Shown: positions 49,669 through 60,824, numbered from the stretch's first letter. The stretch: DNA of 64,000 bases from Phyllobacterium zundukense (GCF_002764115.1 NZ_CP017940.1:1276501-1340500), one strand, 5' to 3'. Numbers and translations: made by a program. Notes: generated by a model not told the origin, from the letters alone.

Positions 49669-50375
49669 GCGTGCCTGGTGACGCCGCCATCGATGCGAAT
49701 GTTTTGGCCGGTGATATAACCAGCGTCGTCTGACAGCAGGAATGCCGCGGTCTTGGCGATTTCATTCATCGTGCCGAGGCGCTTCATGGGCACCTTGTCT
49801 GCTGTTCCAGGCTTGTGGTCGAGACTGTCGATGTAGCCCGGCAGAAGCGCGTTCATGCGGATATTGTCGGCGCCATAGCGGTCCGAATAGAGCTTCGTAT
49901 AGGCGCCGACGGCGGCGCGGTAGGCACAGGAAACCGGGAAGACCAGACTCGGCTCGAAGGCGGCAAAGGTTGTGATGTTCACCCACGCGCCCTTGCCCTG
50001 CTTGAGCATATAGGGGGTCACCAGCCGCGCCATGCGCACCACGCTCAAGACCATCAGATCATTGCCAATTGCCCATTTCTCGTCGGTGATGTCGAGGAGA
50101 TCGCCTTTTGGCGGATGGCCGGTGTGGTTGACCACGGCATCGACGCGGCCATAGGCTTCGACCGTCTTGGCGACCAAAGCTTCGAGATCATTCGCCTCGC
50201 CAGCGGAGCCCTTGATGCCGACGCCGCCGAGTTCGGCGGCAAGCTCCACCGCGCTGCCCGAAGGCGACATCAGGCCGAGACGATAGCCGCGCGCATGCAA
50301 TTCGCGGGCGATGGCAGCGCCCATGCCGCGACCTCCGCCGGTAATGATTGCGACGGGATGTGAAGTGTCGGTCAT
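49665..50375 (-). CDS. Atypical short-chain dehydrogenase/reductase
   Basis: A 236-residue Rossmann protein with cofactor motif TGGGRGMG (residues 12-19) and NHTG in place of NAG. The usual catalytic YxxxK reads YRAAV, so Lys is absent, and the Ser about 13 residues before Tyr is Ala. It may have lost redox chemistry, or the nearby TKLYSDRYG may mislead the alignment. The start at 50375 follows an AAAGGC site. Neighbouring regulator and NIPSNAP/ABM genes suggest a shared context. Confidence 0.82.
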   Translation of the reverse strand: MTDTSHPVAIITGGGRGMGAAIARELHARGYRLGLMSPSGSAVELAAELGGVGIKGSAGEANDLEALVAKTVEAYGRVDAVVNHTGHPPKGDLLDITDEKWAIGNDLMVLSVVRMARLVTPYMLKQGKGAWVNITTFAAFEPSLVFPVSCAYRAAVGAYTKLYSDRYGADNIRMNALLPGYIDSLDHKPGTADKVPMKRLGTMNEIAKTAAFLLSDDAGYITGQNIRIDGGVTRHA

Positions 50376-50609
50376 GATGCTTGCCTTTCAATATTTGGAA
50401 TGGCGTGGAGCATGTTTAATCGCCGCGGCGCGCGCAAACAATTTCGCTTGCTGCGATGCTCAAATATTTTGAACCGGGTTGAGAAAATGAGTCAAAAGTC
50501 GAATTGAAATCGTTGAAACAATTGTGAGAGATATGCAAAGCGTTTGCGTGAAAATGGTGTGGACCAGGGTCACGCAGAAGCCCATGCCGGAGCTGCAAGG
50601 GATCTCATC

Positions 50610-50741
50610 ATGTCCGAGCTCGTTACCAAATCCGATCTGTCGGCTGCTTTGACAGCTCAAACACTGGCGCTGACGTTGCGTCTCGGTGTGATGATGGCTG
50701 TCGGATTCAGTGTTCTGGCAACACTCATGAAGATTCTTTAG
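50610..50741 (+). CDS. Small single-helix membrane protein, 43 residues
   Basis: A short gene starting MSELVTKSDLSAALTAQTLAL and ending in one membrane helix, LGVMMAVGFSVLATLMKIL. The plan resembles small proteins of the ELVTKSDL...RLGxMMAxGxxxL type, which usually have a coiled coil between the two parts; here that part is nearly absent. AAGGGAT lies 7 nt before the ATG at 50610. Function unknown. Confidence 0.6.
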   Translation: MSELVTKSDLSAALTAQTLALTLRLGVMMAVGFSVLATLMKIL

Positions 50742-50890
50742 CCCTGTGTTGAAAGCTCATTGAAAGCCTGGCGCGAATAAGGAATGATCAACGCCATGAC
50801 CATTCGCTCGATCACCATGATGGCTTGCTCTGTCCTCCCTTACAGGGACGGTGGGAAGCTGTTGCGCTGAAGTCGACGCGGACTTTCACC

Positions 50891-50948
50891 AAACCCTGCC
50901 ACTGAGGCGCGCAGGGTTTGCTCCTGCTCTCCTCGATAAATGGAGAGC
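50891..50948 (+). promoter_or_regulatory. Two leader hairpins, one covering the Shine-Dalgarno of the GNAT gene
   Basis: Hairpin 1 pairs AAACCCTGC (50891-50899) with GCAGGGTTT (50911-50919). Hairpin 2 pairs GCTCTCC (50926-50932) with GGAGAGC (50942-50948); the latter contains the GGAGAG ribosome site of the start at 50952. Translation of the acetyltransferase could therefore be controlled by RNA folding. Confidence 0.5.
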
Positions 50949-50951
50949 CAA

Positions 50952-51473
50952 ATGCCTGACCCATCTATATCACCATCCGAAGCCGGCGGATTATCGATCC
51001 GGTCCACGCGTGTCACCGATTTCGAACAGATAACCACTCTGGCGAACCTGCCGCTCTATCGCGCCGGGACCTTGCGCTTGCCCTATCAAAGTCTGGAACA
51101 GACGCGACAATGGCTTGAGAGTCATGGTACCGGCACGCTGAGCATCGTTGCCGAGATCGACGGACAGATTGTCGGCGTCGCCGGTTTACAGCGGTTTGAA
51201 GGACGGCGATTGCACGCCGCAGATCTTGGCATTGGCGTGCATGACAAGTTCACCGGCCAGGGCATCGGCAAGGCTTTGCTTGGCGCCTTGATCGATGCGG
51301 CGGACAATTGGCTGAACATCAGGCGTATCGAGCTGACGGTCTTCGCCGACAATGCCCCAGCTATCCGTCTTTATGAGAAGTTCGGATTCGAGACGGAAGG
51401 ACTGCTGAAGGCCTACGCCTTCAGGGAGGGGCGTTTTGCCGATGCTCTCGCCATGGCGCGTGTGGTCATGTAG
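50952..51473 (+). CDS. GNAT-family N-acetyltransferase
   Basis: A 173-residue acetyltransferase of the RimI/PhnO-like type. The acetyl-CoA site is HDKFTGQGIGKALLGALID, and the C-terminal FADNAPAIRLYEKFGFETEG is the usual GNAT motif B. The start at 50952 has GGAGAG 5 nt upstream; an in-frame ATG at 50940 lies inside the leader hairpin. The substrate (amine, amino acid or antibiotic) is unknown. A terminator follows. Confidence 0.85.
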   Translation: MPDPSISPSEAGGLSIRSTRVTDFEQITTLANLPLYRAGTLRLPYQSLEQTRQWLESHGTGTLSIVAEIDGQIVGVAGLQRFEGRRLHAADLGIGVHDKFTGQGIGKALLGALIDAADNWLNIRRIELTVFADNAPAIRLYEKFGFETEGLLKAYAFREGRFADALAMARVVM

Positions 51474-51482
51474 GCGAATATC

Positions 51483-51515
51483 CTTCGAGCGGACAAAGCG
51501 TCCGCTCGAAGATTT
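51483..51515. terminator. Terminator between the GNAT gene and the convergent binding-protein gene
   Basis: A 12-bp perfect stem, CTTCGAGCGGAC (51483-51494) with GTCCGCTCGAAG (51500-51511), followed by ATTTT on the plus strand. Confidence 0.85.
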
Positions 51516-51525
51516 TCTGCATTTA

Positions 51526-52500
51526 TTAATCCAGTGTCACGCCCGTGCTTTTCACGATGGGCTCCCATTTTTGGACTTCTGCTTTTACGTGTGACGCCAG
51601 TTCGTCCGGTGTCGAACCGACGATCGTTGCACTGAAATCTTTCATGCGTGAAACGACAGCAGGATTGGCTAGCGCAGCATTCGCAGCCTCATTGAGGCGA
51701 GCCACAACCTCGGGCGGGGTTCCCGCGGGCGCAAATAAAGCGTTCCAGGTATAGGTCTCATAACCGGGCACCGCCTCAGCGACCGTTGGTATATCGGGAA
51801 AGGAAGGGGCCCGCTCCTTGGTCGTAACGCCCAGGGCTTTCAGTGACCCGGCCTTTATATGGGCCGATGAGGATGGCAAGTTGTCAAACATGATGGATAT
51901 CTGGTTGCCGAGAAGGTCGTTCAAAGCCGGGCCTGCACCCTTGTAGGGAATATGTTCCATGGAGACCCCGGCCATGCTTTTGAAAAGTTCGCCGGACAAG
52001 TGCAGCGGAGTGCCGTTTCCGGACGACGCATACGAATATTTGTCCGGATTGTCTTTGAGCAGCTGAACCAGTTCCTTTACGCTGTTAACCGGCAATTGCG
52101 GGTTGATAACCAGGACATTGGGAACGATTACCAAAAGCGAAACCGGCGCAAAATCCGTGACCGGATCATAGGGCTTCGTTTTCAGCATGAGTGGATTGAG
52201 CGCATGGGTTGCAACTGTACCCATCAGGATCGTGTAACCATCCGGCTCTGCCCTGGCGACTTGCGTGGCACCGAGATTTCCGCCGGCACCCCCGACATTC
52301 TCCACGATCACTTGCTGCCCGAGAGTGGTCGACATGTTTGCTGCCACCAGACGGGCAACCAGGTCAGTCGAGCCACCGGCCGCAAAAGGCACCACAAGCG
52401 TGATGGCACGATCTGGGAATGTTTGTGCTGCAGCCGGCAATACTGATGCGATCACCGAACCAAGCGCTAAGCCTAGAATACCTCGTCTATTCAACGCCAC
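51526..52500 (-). CDS. Tripartite tricarboxylate transporter (TctC/Bug) binding protein
   Basis: A 324-residue periplasmic binding protein. A Tat-like or Sec signal ends after AAA (about residue 25). Bug-family marks are PDRAITLVVPFAAGGSTD, the GAGGNLGA loop and YSYASSGNGTPLHL. No TctA/TctB membrane genes are near, so it is an orphan, as is common for this family. The ligand is likely a carboxylate. Confidence 0.88.
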   Translation of the reverse strand: MALNRRGILGLALGSVIASVLPAAAQTFPDRAITLVVPFAAGGSTDLVARLVAANMSTTLGQQVIVENVGGAGGNLGATQVARAEPDGYTILMGTVATHALNPLMLKTKPYDPVTDFAPVSLLVIVPNVLVINPQLPVNSVKELVQLLKDNPDKYSYASSGNGTPLHLSGELFKSMAGVSMEHIPYKGAGPALNDLLGNQISIMFDNLPSSSAHIKAGSLKALGVTTKERAPSFPDIPTVAEAVPGYETYTWNALFAPAGTPPEVVARLNEAANAALANPAVVSRMKDFSATIVGSTPDELASHVKAEVQKWEPIVKSTGVTLD

Positions 52501-52789
52501 AGATGTTTCCTCCCGGTAGTCTGTTTCAACTTCTGTTTAATGCTCATCTCGAGAAGCAGCGAGCCGACCATCAACGCAACGAGGGTGAAGCTATTTGAAA
52601 ATCGCGGAGCAGGCTAGGGTCAGGACTTTTTAACCTGGTCGAAATGGCATGAGGCCGAAGGGCGATTCCAGCTTCTTTGTGCAAACCACACGAATCTCGA
52701 TTGAGCCTGCGATCTTCGCCTTTCTTCTCCCTTCTTTTGCCCGAATCGATTGTATATTCCGGGCCACATCCAACCGGGGACCTGATTCC
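52501..52789. other. Spacer between Bug and OmpA-lipoprotein genes
   Basis: About 290 nt with divergent promoters expected. I see no gene and no clear structure. The plus-strand open frame from 52649 is an upstream extension of the lipoprotein gene without a start signal. Confidence 0.4.
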
Positions 52790-53440
52790 ATGATGAAGAA
52801 ATTTGCCATCAGCTGCCTTGCAGCCTCCTTCCTTGCGGGCTGCACGACCACCGATCCCTATACCGGCCAGCAGAAGGTGTCGAACACCGCCGGCGGCGTG
52901 GCGCTCGGCGCGCTGGCAGGTGCCGGACTGGGCCTGCTGGCGGGCGGCAATGATCGCCGCAATGCACTGATCGGCGCTGGCATCGGTGCGCTCAGCGGCG
53001 GCGCCATCGGCAACTACATGGATCGTCAGGAATCGGAGCTGCGCGCGCAGCTGCAGGGCACCGGCGTTTCGGTCACGCGCAATGGCGACCGGATCATCCT
53101 CAACATGCCGTCCAACATCACCTTCAACACCGATCAGGACCAGGTGAAGCCGCAGTTCTTCGAGACGCTGAATTCCGTTGCCATCGTCCTGCGCAAGTTT
53201 GACCAGACCACCGTCGATGTCGCCGGCCATACGGACTCCACCGGCAGCCTGCAGCATAACCAGCTCCTGTCAGAACGGCGCGCGCTGTCGGTTTCCAACT
53301 ACCTGACGCAGCAGGGCATCGACAACCGCCGCTTCGCCGTTCAGGGCTATGGCCCGACGCAGCCTGTCGCGACCAATGCCACCGAGGCCGGTCGCGCCCA
53401 GAACCGCCGCGTCGAGCTCTCGATCGCGCCGCTTACTTAA
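52790..53440 (+). CDS. OmpA-domain lipoprotein (YiaD-like)
   Basis: A 216-residue outer-membrane lipoprotein. The lipobox is FLAGC with Cys18. A glycine-zipper region lies at about 35-75 (GGVALGALAGAGLGLLAGG). The OmpA C-terminal peptidoglycan-binding domain lies at about 110-215, with VDVAGHTDSTGS and the NQLLSERRALSVSNYL segment and NRRVE. It links the outer membrane to peptidoglycan. Its end overlaps the convergent psuG by 8 nt. Confidence 0.9.
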   Translation: MMKKFAISCLAASFLAGCTTTDPYTGQQKVSNTAGGVALGALAGAGLGLLAGGNDRRNALIGAGIGALSGGAIGNYMDRQESELRAQLQGTGVSVTRNGDRIILNMPSNITFNTDQDQVKPQFFETLNSVAIVLRKFDQTTVDVAGHTDSTGSLQHNQLLSERRALSVSNYLTQQGIDNRRFAVQGYGPTQPVATNATEAGRAQNRRVELSIAPLT

Positions 53441-54362
53441 GCGTAGACAACGCGACCGCGATCTTTGCTGCTAGGCGCGCATTGTTCTCGACGAGGGCAA
53501 TGTTCGCCTTGAGGCTGGTTCCCTTGGTGATGTCGAGTATTTCGGAAAGAAGATAGGGCGTCACGGCCTTGCCGGTGACGCCATTTTTCTTGGCGCGGGC
53601 AATCGCCTCGCTGATATACCCGCTCATGATCCCCGCCGGGATTTCACTTGCCTCGGGGATGGGGTTGGCAATCAGCATGCCGCCGACGACACCGATGGCC
53701 TCGCGCGCCGCCTGGAATTCCGCAATGGCTTTCGCCGTATCGAGACGCAGCGGCGCCTTGATTGGCGACTGGCGCGACCAGAAGGCGGGCAGTGTATCCG
53801 AGCCATGGACGACCACCGGAACGCCCTTTGTTTCAAGCACTTCCAGCGTTTTCTCGATATCCAGAATCGCCTTGGCACCGGCCGAGACAACGATGACCGG
53901 CGTGCGGCCAAGCTCTTCGAGATCGGCGGAAATGTCGAAACTCTGTTCCGCCCCCTTGTGCACGCCGCCAATGCCGCCGGTGGCAAAGACCCTGATGCCG
54001 GCAAGGTGCGCGGCAAGCATCGTCGCCGCGACTGTCGTGCCGCCGGTGCGGCCTTCCGCAAGTGCAAAGGCGAGATCGGCGCGGGAGAGTTTCATGGCGC
54101 CCTTGACCTGCGCCAGCGCCTCGCGCTCCTCGGCGGACAAACCGATTTTCAGGCGGCCATCGACAATGGCAATGGTTGCCGGAACGGCGCCTTCCTCGAT
54201 GATGATCGCCTCGACATCAGCCGCCATGCGGCTGTTGTCGGGGTAGGGCATGCCATGGGTGATAATCGTGCTTTCCAGTGCAACCACCGGCCTGCCAGCG
54301 TCCAGCGCCTTTTGTACCTCAGGGGCGATGTCGGTGAACGGGTTGAGAGCTTTGGTCGTCAT
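53433..54362 (-). CDS. psuG: Pseudouridine-5'-phosphate glycosidase
   Basis: A 309-residue enzyme splitting pseudouridine-5'-phosphate into uracil and ribose-5-phosphate. Family segments are VVALESTIITHGMPYP near residue 26, ATGGIGGVHKGAE near 125 and GSDTLPAFW. The start at 54362 has AAGGAA upstream. It lies 19 nt after the PfkB kinase gene, the standard pair for pseudouridine catabolism: kinase first, then glycosidase. Confidence 0.93.
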   Translation of the reverse strand: MTTKALNPFTDIAPEVQKALDAGRPVVALESTIITHGMPYPDNSRMAADVEAIIIEEGAVPATIAIVDGRLKIGLSAEEREALAQVKGAMKLSRADLAFALAEGRTGGTTVAATMLAAHLAGIRVFATGGIGGVHKGAEQSFDISADLEELGRTPVIVVSAGAKAILDIEKTLEVLETKGVPVVVHGSDTLPAFWSRQSPIKAPLRLDTAKAIAEFQAAREAIGVVGGMLIANPIPEASEIPAGIMSGYISEAIARAKKNGVTGKAVTPYLLSEILDITKGTSLKANIALVENNARLAAKIAVALSTLK

Positions 54363-54381
54363 GGTCGTTTCCTTCTGTCTT

Positions 54382-55332
54382 TCAGCTGAGCTGGACTGCA
54401 GCCGGGATGCAGGCAAGCGTGCTGTTGAATTCCTGTCGTGAAAAGCGCGGACTTGCGGAGTGTGTCTGCAAGGTCAGCATGGAAGCGGCCATGCCTTCGC
54501 GCACGGCTTCAGAAAATGCGGTACCGCGCATCAGCGCCGCAATTGTGCCGCCGGCCAGCGCATCGCCCGCACCGGTAACATCGGCGATGCCGTTCACTGC
54601 AGGCGGCAGGATGGAGAAGGCATCGTCGCCGGAAAAGGCGAAGGCGGCATCGCCGCCATTGCTGACGACCGCGCCGCGAACGCCTTCGGCACGCAATGCC
54701 GCATATATTTCTTTCAACGCCGCTTCGGCCCCGAGCCCCGTTAGTGCCCGCGCCTCGCGCCGGTTCATGAACAGGCAGGTGAGATTGCCGAAGACCGGCG
54801 CCAGGCGCGGAACCTTGGCCGGGGAGATTGCCAGCGCGAACAGCGGCCGGTCGCCGGCAAGGCCAGCCAGCCACTGCAGCGCATCCGAGGGAAGATTGGC
54901 GTCGCAAAAGACGGCATCGGCGACGGCGATGGAATCGCGGACCTTGCGCCGGCGCAACTGCCTTGGCAGCGCCACCTCATAAAGCTCCATATCGGCAATG
55001 CCGGCGACGACGTCGCCATGCTCGTCGAGAATGGCCGTATAGCTCGGCGTTGCCCGGTCCATATATACGGCCGAGCCATCCTTGATCCCCGCGGTCTGGA
55101 TTGCCGCGCCGATCATATCGCCGATCCTGTCGCCGCCGCGCACCGACAGGATTTCCGCAGAGACACCGCGCTGGACCACGAGCCGGAGCGCATTGAACAC
55201 GCCGCCGCCGGGCTCCTCGCGCATGATGCCAGGGTTCGACGCGCCCGGCACGAAAGGCGCGCTGCTCTGGCCGCGCCGGTCGAGATGAGCGCCGCCGACA
55301 GCGAAAAGCAGCGGTTTGTTACCTGTGGTCAT
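54382..55332 (-). CDS. psuK: PfkB-family sugar kinase, probable pseudouridine kinase
   Basis: A 316-residue ribokinase-fold kinase. The N-terminal GGAHLDRRGQ and GGGVFNAL segments bind the substrate, and the C-terminal signature DVTGAGDALAGG contains the catalytic Asp. The specific name rests on its place directly upstream of psuG in one operon; another nucleoside kinase would look the same. The start at 55332 (MTTGNKPLLFAVGG) has only a weak ribosome site. Confidence 0.83.
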   Translation of the reverse strand: MTTGNKPLLFAVGGAHLDRRGQSSAPFVPGASNPGIMREEPGGGVFNALRLVVQRGVSAEILSVRGGDRIGDMIGAAIQTAGIKDGSAVYMDRATPSYTAILDEHGDVVAGIADMELYEVALPRQLRRRKVRDSIAVADAVFCDANLPSDALQWLAGLAGDRPLFALAISPAKVPRLAPVFGNLTCLFMNRREARALTGLGAEAALKEIYAALRAEGVRGAVVSNGGDAAFAFSGDDAFSILPPAVNGIADVTGAGDALAGGTIAALMRGTAFSEAVREGMAASMLTLQTHSASPRFSRQEFNSTLACIPAAVQLS

Positions 55333-55649
55333 GGTTGATTGCTTTATCCGGATAAACTTCAGGTTGCGAGGTCTTCGCTTCGTTCTTTCTCTAGAACGCC
55401 GGACGGCCGGGCGCAATGATCGGAGCGATTCGAATCCGCCGGTGTCGCTTTATGCGGCAAGCTGCGGATTCGCTTCAGGAATGTGTGGGCCGCAGGTCGC
55501 GTCAGCGACGGGAACATCCTAGGAACATTTTTAAGTTATGCTTATTTTTCAATAAGATGCATCTGTTGCAAAATGAGAACAAAACAGATACAAATAAGTT
55601 CAGATTCAGGAACATCCGTACTTCATGGATAACACAGGGGTAGTGTAAC
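55333..55649. other. Divergent promoter region, psuK-recA
   Basis: About 320 nt between divergent genes. It holds the SOS box at 55512-55526 and an A/T-rich stretch (55530-55630) that is probably the recA promoter and leader. I see no gene in it. Confidence 0.6.
55512..55526 (+). promoter_or_regulatory. LexA-type SOS box of recA
   Basis: GAAC-ATCCTAG-GAAC is an exact match to the alphaproteobacterial SOS operator, the direct repeat GAAC-N7-GAAC (GTTC-N7-GTTC on the other strand). It lies 124 nt before the recA start, upstream of the A/T-rich promoter stretch. Confidence 0.85.
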
Positions 55650-56741
55650 ATGGCTCAAAATTCTTTGCGGTTGGTTGAGGGTAATTCGGTGGATAAAACG
55701 AAAGCGCTGGATGCGGCATTGTCCCAGATCGAGAGGGCCTTTGGTAAGGGCTCGATCATGCGGCTTGGGCGCAATGAGCAGGTGGTGGAGATTGAAACGG
55801 TTCCGACCGGCTCGCTGTCATTGGATATTGCCCTTGGCGTCGGCGGATTGCCGAAAGGCCGCATTGTCGAGATTTACGGGCCGGAAAGCTCGGGCAAGAC
55901 GACGCTCGCCCTGCACACCATTGCCGAGGCACAGAAAAAGGGCGGCATTTGCGCCTTTGTCGATGCCGAACATGCGCTCGATCCTGTCTATGCCCGCAAG
56001 CTGGGCGTCGACCTGGAAAACCTGCTGATTTCGCAGCCGGATACCGGCGAGCAGGCGCTGGAGATCACCGATACGCTGGTGCGTTCGGGTGCTATCGATG
56101 TTCTGGTCGTCGACTCGGTTGCCGCCCTGACACCGCGTGCGGAAATCGAAGGCGAGATGGGCGACAGCCTGCCGGGCCTGCAGGCGCGTCTGATGAGCCA
56201 GGCGCTGCGCAAACTGACCGCGTCGATTTCCCGCTCCAACTGCATGGTCATCTTCATCAACCAGATCCGCATGAAGATCGGCGTGATGTTCGGCTCGCCC
56301 GAAACCACGACAGGCGGCAATGCGCTGAAGTTCTATGCATCGGTCCGCCTCGATATCCGCCGTATCGGCTCGCTGAAGGAGCGTGACGAGGTTGTCGGCA
56401 ACCAGACCCGCGTCAAGGTCGTCAAGAACAAGCTGGCGCCGCCCTTCAAGCAGGTCGAATTCGACATCATGTATGGCGAAGGTGTTTCCAAGACCGGCGA
56501 GCTGGTCGATCTCGGCGTCAAGGCCGGTATCGTGGAAAAATCCGGTTCCTGGTTCTCCTATAATTCGCAGCGCCTCGGCCAGGGGCGTGACAATGCGAAA
56601 CTGTTCCTCAAGGAAAACCCGGAAATCGCCAACGAGATCGAAGTGGTATTGCGCCAGAATGCCGGTCTCATTTCCGAGCAGATGCTCGACAAGGGCCCTG
56701 ATGACAACGAGGATGACGGTCCCGAGGCCGCCGAAGGCTGA
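55650..56741 (+). CDS. recA: Recombinase RecA
   Basis: A 363-residue DNA-strand exchange ATPase and LexA co-protease. Walker A is GPESSGKTT near residue 75, Walker B is [10 protein letters not shown], loop L2 lies in the [17 protein letters not shown] segment, and the C-terminus is acidic ([13 protein letters not shown]). Length is normal. It is SOS-controlled through the upstream box and ends at a terminator. Confidence 0.98.
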   Translation: MAQNSLRLVEGNSVDKTKALDAALSQIERAFGKGSIMRLGRNEQVVEIETVPTGSLSLDIALGVGGLPKGRIVEIYGPESSGKTTLALHTIAEAQKKGGICAFVDAEHALDPVYARKLGVDLENLLISQPDTGEQALEITDTLVRSGAIDVLVVDSVAALTPRAEIEGEMGDSLPGLQARLMSQALRKLTASISRSNCMVIFINQIRMKIGVMFGSPETTTGGNALKFYASVRLDIRRIGSLKERDEVVGNQTRVKVVKNKLAPPFKQVEFDIMYGEGVSKTGELVDLGVKAGIVEKSGSWFSYNSQRLGQGRDNAKLFLKENPEIANEIEVVLRQNAGLISEQMLDKGPDDNEDDGPEAAEG

Positions 56742-56778
56742 TCTCTCGAGACAAGCTCTTCCTGGTCTTTGACTTTAG

Positions 56779-56811
56779 AACCCGCGGCCATGCTTTGGTT
56801 GCGGGTTTTTT
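56779..56811 (+). terminator. Rho-independent terminator after recA
   Basis: AACCCGC (56779-56785) pairs with GCGGGTT (56801-56807), with CCA/TGG closing an inner part, then TTTTTT. Confidence 0.85.
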
Positions 56812-56852
56812 GCTTGGAAAAAGATTTCCGCTAATGCCAAGCACCAGCATCG

Positions 56853-56880
56853 CTCGTGGTGAGTTTGTCGAACCACAGCA
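56853..56880. repeat. Half-copy of the GTTCGACAAGCTCACCA repeat
   Basis: CTCGTGGTGAGTTTGTCGAA followed by CCAC resembles the right arm of the inverted-repeat element at 44748-44873, with one internal base change and altered ends. No second arm is present. It creates the false N-terminus MVSLSNH in the open frame upstream of alaS. Confidence 0.75.
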
Positions 56881-56932
56881 TTAGGGATTTTCTGGACAGC
56901 GCGCGGCTGCATCGCTACAAGCGTTGCGTTCC

Positions 56933-56955
56933 GCCCCTTCGATGTGAGAAGGGGC
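56933..56955 (+). promoter_or_regulatory. Hairpin in the alaS leader
   Basis: GCCCCTTC (56933-56940) pairs perfectly with GAAGGGGC (56948-56955), 41 nt before the alaS start. There is no U-tract. It could be a leader structure or a remnant of the adjacent repeat. Confidence 0.4.
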
Positions 56956-56996
56956 CAATTCCGCTTTGGATAAAAAGAAGTCAGAGGCTAAGAAAC

Positions 56997-59657
<2,661 letters not shown>

Positions 59658-59669
59658 TCTTTCTGCTCA

Positions 59670-59694
59670 CCAGCCGCGTGTATTGCGCGGCTGG
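59670..59694 (+). terminator. Hairpin after alaS, probable terminator
   Basis: CCAGCCGCG (59670-59678) pairs with CGCGGCTGG (59686-59694), starting 12 nt after the alaS stop. No U-tract follows. Confidence 0.55.
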
Positions 59695-59956
59695 AAACTA
59701 TCCCAAGTTGTTATTGGATATTTATTGGTATTGAGGCTTATTGTTGAGGTCTCAATACTTGCGTATTTGCTTTTTACTGTGCCAGAATACTGCTGAGAAA
59801 TTACTTGATCCATTTTCGCCGTCTAACCTGTCCACTTTCAATGCGCTCTCGAACAAAACGCCTGTTTTAGGGCGTCGTTGAGCAGCATCATCGCAAGCCT
59901 TCGCCTGACAGAAATGCACTTGAAACCCTGTTTTTCGGTTGACCACGGGAGAAATC

Positions 59957-60504
59957 GTGAAGCGCGTACTAAGCCTGGCATTGATTGTCGTCGGCCTGAC
60001 GTCTTGTGTTGCCAGCCGCCCGCCGCACATAGTAAGCGACGTTCACACTGGTACCAACATGGCCTATGGCTCGTACCACAATATCAGGGCAAGCACCGGT
60101 GTGCTGGTCATCCGGGCATTTATCTCGTCTAATTCCGATTACGGATTCTCCACGGTATACGGCAGCGATGACAAGATAGGCATTAACGAAGCCTGGAGCT
60201 TCGGCAAGAAGTTTCGCTACATCAAAGGTGGAAGTATCAAAAGGGATGTCGCGGTTGCCTGGCGAAGGAAGTCGGTGCCGTAATCCTGAGCGAATCCGAA
60301 TTTCATTCCGCGGCCGTCAATGGCTTTGAATTTGAGTTGAGTGGAAAGGCTGGAGACGTTACTGGTCAAATTCCGCCGCAGGCGTTCAGCGAAGTATTAG
60401 GTCTTCAAGGCAAACTCAACGCGACCAGCAGCAGCGCAGGTGGGGATGCCCCAGCAAATCAAACCCTCGAAATAGTAACGCCCGATGAAGCCGAGCCGGG
60501 TTAA
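59957..60504 (+). pseudogene. Frameshifted lipoprotein gene
   Basis: The first part starts with GTG at 59957 after GGGAG and encodes a lipoprotein: signal VKRVLSLALIVVGLTSC with lipobox LTSC, then a mature domain to about RYIKGGS. Its frame ends at 60283. A second frame continues with good coding character from about 60210, KEVGAVILSESEFHSAAVNG then FEFELSGKAGDVTGQIPP, to a stop at 60502-60504. One indel near 60205-60260 thus splits the gene. The downstream stop overlaps the convergent YciI gene by 4 nt, like several other gene ends here, supporting it as the true end. Family not recognised. Confidence 0.65.
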
Positions 60505-60824
60505 GCAGATGGCTCCGCGCGAAAGCCGCGCGCTGCGGCAATATGCATTGGAGCGATGCTGTAGCTGTTCAAGCCTGCCAGCACAGTCGGATCATTCTCC
60601 GCAAATTGAACCGCCTCGTCGTGGTGCAGCACCTCCAGCAAGGCAATCCCAAACCAGCCATCAGGATCCTGAACCGGCCCGTAGGCCAACACGGTTCCAG
60701 CCTCGAAGTACTCGCCCATATAAGTTATGTGCTGCCGCATCAACTCCTGTTCGTCATCGTCCATATCTTCGGCAAAGGTCGGGCGCGGCGGGATCAGCCG
60801 GAAAAAGAACTGCTGCTTGGTCAT
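60501..60824 (-). CDS. YciI-like (YCII-related domain) protein
   Basis: A 107-residue protein of the YCII fold. Key parts are MTKQQFFFRLIPPRPTF at the N-terminus, the HITYMGEYFEAGTVLAYGPV segment split by the family His/Gly, and a central AENDP that often carries the active-site Asp. Function unknown; some relatives dehalogenate or act in catabolism. Overlaps the broken lipoprotein gene by 4 nt. Confidence 0.85.
   Translation of the reverse strand: MTKQQFFFRLIPPRPTFAEDMDDDEQELMRQHITYMGEYFEAGTVLAYGPVQDPDGWFGIALLEVLHHDEAVQFAENDPTVLAGLNSYSIAPMHIAAARGFRAEPSA

Noticed and set aside
56856..56996. Extended alaS N-terminus beginning MVSLSNH
   Set aside because: These codons come from the dispersed repeat; the normal AlaS start with GAGG lies at 56997.
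56881..56996. T-box or other amino-acid leader before alaS
   Set aside because: Only a simple 8-bp hairpin is seen; no T-box motif, and T-boxes are not expected in alphaproteobacteria.
59658..59956. Open frame running past the alaS end and into the spacer
   Set aside because: No start signal and no coding character; only a terminator-like hairpin is supported.
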